The notes beneath the pieces are model-generated. The model worked only from the letters and a program-made list of their open reading frames with translations. It was not told the origin of the DNA and searched no databases. A program made the translations under genes and the position numbers. From Chitinophagales bacterium (lineage in GTDB: Bacteria > Bacteroidota > Bacteroidia > Chitinophagales > Saprospiraceae): a stretch of DNA of 8,075 nucleotides. The stretch lies in the NCBI GenBank assembly GCA_013297575.1, contig JAAFHO010000237.1, forward strand, positions 1 through 8,075, in the 5' to 3' direction. Below, in pieces: positions 6,534 through 8,075 of the stretch. Position 1 is the stretch's first letter. Each line of letters begins with the position of its first letter.

Positions 6534-8075
6534 TTAACGCCCGTTCTTTAAAAAAATTTTGTCCCACTGCAAAAAATTATTCGACTGCACAACCACTGTA
6601 TATATTCCTTCGGGCAAATAATCGGGTAGTCGCAAGGTACTTTGCCCTAATTGGATCCATTGCTCATCGAGGGTTCGACCATTCAAATCTACCAATTTCC
6701 ACAAGGCTTTTTCTTCTACTGGTGTAATCTGTACTTCGGTTCCAACTGTTGCAGGATTGGGATAAATAGAAAGACCCTTTACTTGTCCAAAAGGTTGGGT
6801 TACGCCACTGGTATTTAACACCTCTGTACAAGCAGTGCGGGTACAGCCGCTTCCGTCGGTTATTGTGGCGCAGTAGGTGCCTGGATTCAAATTGGTTATA
6901 GTGGTGGTGGTTGCACCTGTATTCCAAAGTGTCGTATAAGGCAAATTGATCGCTCCTTTTACCAACACAGTAGCCTTCCCATCAGCAGCCGCAATGCCCG
7001 AAGTAGGGCTACTTTGCATCTCAATACTAAAATCTTCTACGATCACAAAAACGGAGGTAATACAGCCCGCGGCATCTATGGCTTCCACATTATTAAAACC
7101 TGGTAACAAATCCACCGGATTGCCCATGACACCTGAAGACCAATGTACGGTTACGGGTTGTGCGCCTCCGGCTACATTCAAATTCACAGAGATTGTACCA
7201 TCGCAGTTGGTTTGCTGCAATGCACCAAAAATAACAGGCTGTAGCTGTGGCTGTTGTGCTGTAATAATGATATTTTGGACTTCTTTTTGACAACCATATT
7301 GGTCAATTGTTTTCAAATTAAGCGTTCCCAATCCGTTATTTGGATTTGGGATAATATAGGAGCAAGTATCTGCCAAAGACACAATGGCATTATTATAAGT
7401 CCATGTATAAGCACTAATCTGCTCGGAAGCACTAGATATGGCTGTGACCCCTAAATCCCCTGTATAACAAGCACCCATATATAAACCTGTGCCACTTGCT
7501 TGTAACGTTCCTGCCGCCAAATGCTCGGCCACATCAATTGCTTTTGTAAACGTACAGGTTTTTCCATCAGTAGTATTCGTCAAGTTAATAGCGTAATTGC
7601 CGCCTGCTACAATATCCAAACAAGCTGTTCCATTGCCAATAGGTTGGTCATTACGTGTCCAAGCGTAGGTATTCGCGCCCGAGCCTGCACATACGACCTG
7701 TAGAGGAGTTCCACACGTTACTGTGGTTTGTGTAGGTACATTAGCGAGTAAATCTATGCCATCCACTACCGTCAAATAAAAATCAATAATAGAATCGCAT
7801 CCATTAGGGCTTGGAATTATGACACTATGCAAACCCGATTGCGTAAATGATTGGTTACCACGCACAAAGGTTTCGCCGGAGCAAATTGCATGGAATTCAA
7901 AAACCATAGCCGTGCCCGTTCCGCCTATTGTCACCATGCCTTTTTGTGTACAAGCATTAGCATCCGTGATGGTAATAGCATAAATGCCACTTACTGGAAA
8001 CTGGGCTGTGGCCAATGTATCACCCGTACTCCATTCCCACGATAATGCCCCTGTTCCACCGGATGGATTCACCGT
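6534..8075 (-). CDS. Large multi-domain surface adhesin-like protein with T9SS sorting domain, 5' end outside the window
   Basis: The C-terminal 513 residues of a protein that continues past the window edge. The codon at 8072-8070 is GTG inside a repeat, not a start. Fragment numbering counts that codon as 1. Residues 1-48 form a SprB-like repeat (PSGGTGALSWEWSTGDT, then SGIYAITITDANAC). Residues 62-101 are a CSGETF...GCDSI module common in large Bacteroidota adhesins. Residues 105-180 and 185-270 look like Ig/PKD-like beta domains, each with Cys pairs. Residues 290-347 and 362-415 are further SprB-like units (VTVHWSSG, GTYCATITDGSGC). The end (about 433-512) is a Por secretion-system sorting domain starting LSIYPNPAT, with the later PEGIYTVVV strand. 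The protein should cross the outer membrane by the type IX system and be anchored on the surface or released, probably for adhesion or gliding. No hairpin terminator is evident in the 87-base gap that follows. Confidence 0.92.
   Translation of the reverse strand, partial: TVNPSGGTGALSWEWSTGDTLATAQFPVSGIYAITITDANACTQKGMVTIGGTGTAMVFEFHAICSGETFVRGNQSFTQSGLHSVIIPSPNGCDSIIDFYLTVVDGIDLLANVPTQTTVTCGTPLQVVCAGSGANTYAWTRNDQPIGNGTACLDIVAGGNYAINLTNTTDGKTCTFTKAIDVAEHLAAGTLQASGTGLYMGACYTGDLGVTAISSASEQISAYTWTYNNAIVSLADTCSYIIPNPNNGLGTLNLKTIDQYGCQKEVQNIIITAQQPQLQPVIFGALQQTNCDGTISVNLNVAGGAQPVTVHWSSGVMGNPVDLLPGFNNVEAIDAAGCITSVFVIVEDFSIEMQSSPTSGIAAADGKATVLVKGAINLPYTTLWNTGATTTTITNLNPGTYCATITDGSGCTRTACTEVLNTSGVTQPFGQVKGLSIYPNPATVGTEVQITPVEEKALWKLVDLNGRTLDEQWIQLGQSTLRLPDYLPEGIYTVVVQSNNFLQWDKIFLKNGR
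6537..6776 (-). other. Type A T9SS C-terminal sorting domain (Por_Secre_tail)
   Basis: The last 80 or so residues of the adhesin follow the standard layout: LSIYPNPAT entry, a strand with VQITP, then WKLVDLNGRTL, a loop, LPEGIYTVVV, and a final basic IFLKNGR. In the known system this domain is recognised by the type IX machinery and is usually cleaved by the PorU sortase. It is the strongest single marker of the phylum in the window. Confidence 0.9.

Noticed and set aside
6664..6927. Alternative-frame ORFs within the adhesin gene, both strands
   Set aside because: Short, compositionally odd and fully inside a gene with strong domain evidence.
8070..8072. GTG at 8072-8070 as the start of the adhesin
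   Set aside because: It lies within a SprB-like repeat, the frame stays open to the window edge, and there is no signal peptide.

Overview
The window looks like chromosomal DNA of a member of the Bacteroidota. A Saprospiria- or Chitinophagia-like environmental bacterium is my best guess, from impression only. Three things point there. The last gene ends in a type IX secretion (Por) C-terminal sorting domain and carries SprB-like adhesin repeats. Two intergenic gaps hold close matches to the Bacteroidota -7 promoter element TAnnTTTG. The gene starts lack strong Shine-Dalgarno sequences. No mobile element, CRISPR array, tRNA or rRNA is visible.

Left part, + strand (1-2689): a compact, probably co-transcribed regulatory unit. 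It has the 3' part of a sigma-54-dependent NtrC-type activator (AAA+ plus Fis-type helix-turn-helix; its N-terminus lies outside the window). Six bases later comes a membrane histidine kinase of NtrY-like architecture (two TM helices, HAMP, PAS, HisKA, HATPase). After 43 bases follows a 133-residue protein of unknown function. The kinase has almost no periplasmic loop, so it probably senses something in the membrane or cytoplasm and phosphorylates its neighbour.

Middle, - strand (2673-5798): a full-length RND (HAE-1/AcrB-type) inner-membrane efflux pump with its proton-relay residues intact. It is read towards the regulatory unit, and the last codons of the two convergent genes overlap by 17 bp. 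No periplasmic adaptor or TolC-like channel gene is present beside it. The 93-bp gap upstream of the pump is densely packed: a strong hairpin terminator for the preceding gene, a -7 promoter element, and an inverted repeat overlapping that promoter and ending just before a GTG start.

Right part, - strand (5892-8075): a small secreted lipoprotein with a six-cysteine EGF-like module, which has its own promoter and a 14-bp perfect palindrome in its predicted leader. Upstream of it is the 3' end of a large multi-domain surface adhesin carrying the T9SS sorting signal. Both are cell-surface or envelope proteins and do not obviously belong to the efflux/regulation cluster.

I see no clearly new multi-gene system. 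The best leads are the unknown protein attached to the two-component operon, the operator-like repeat at the pump promoter, and the possible, unproven link between the two-component pair and the convergent pump.
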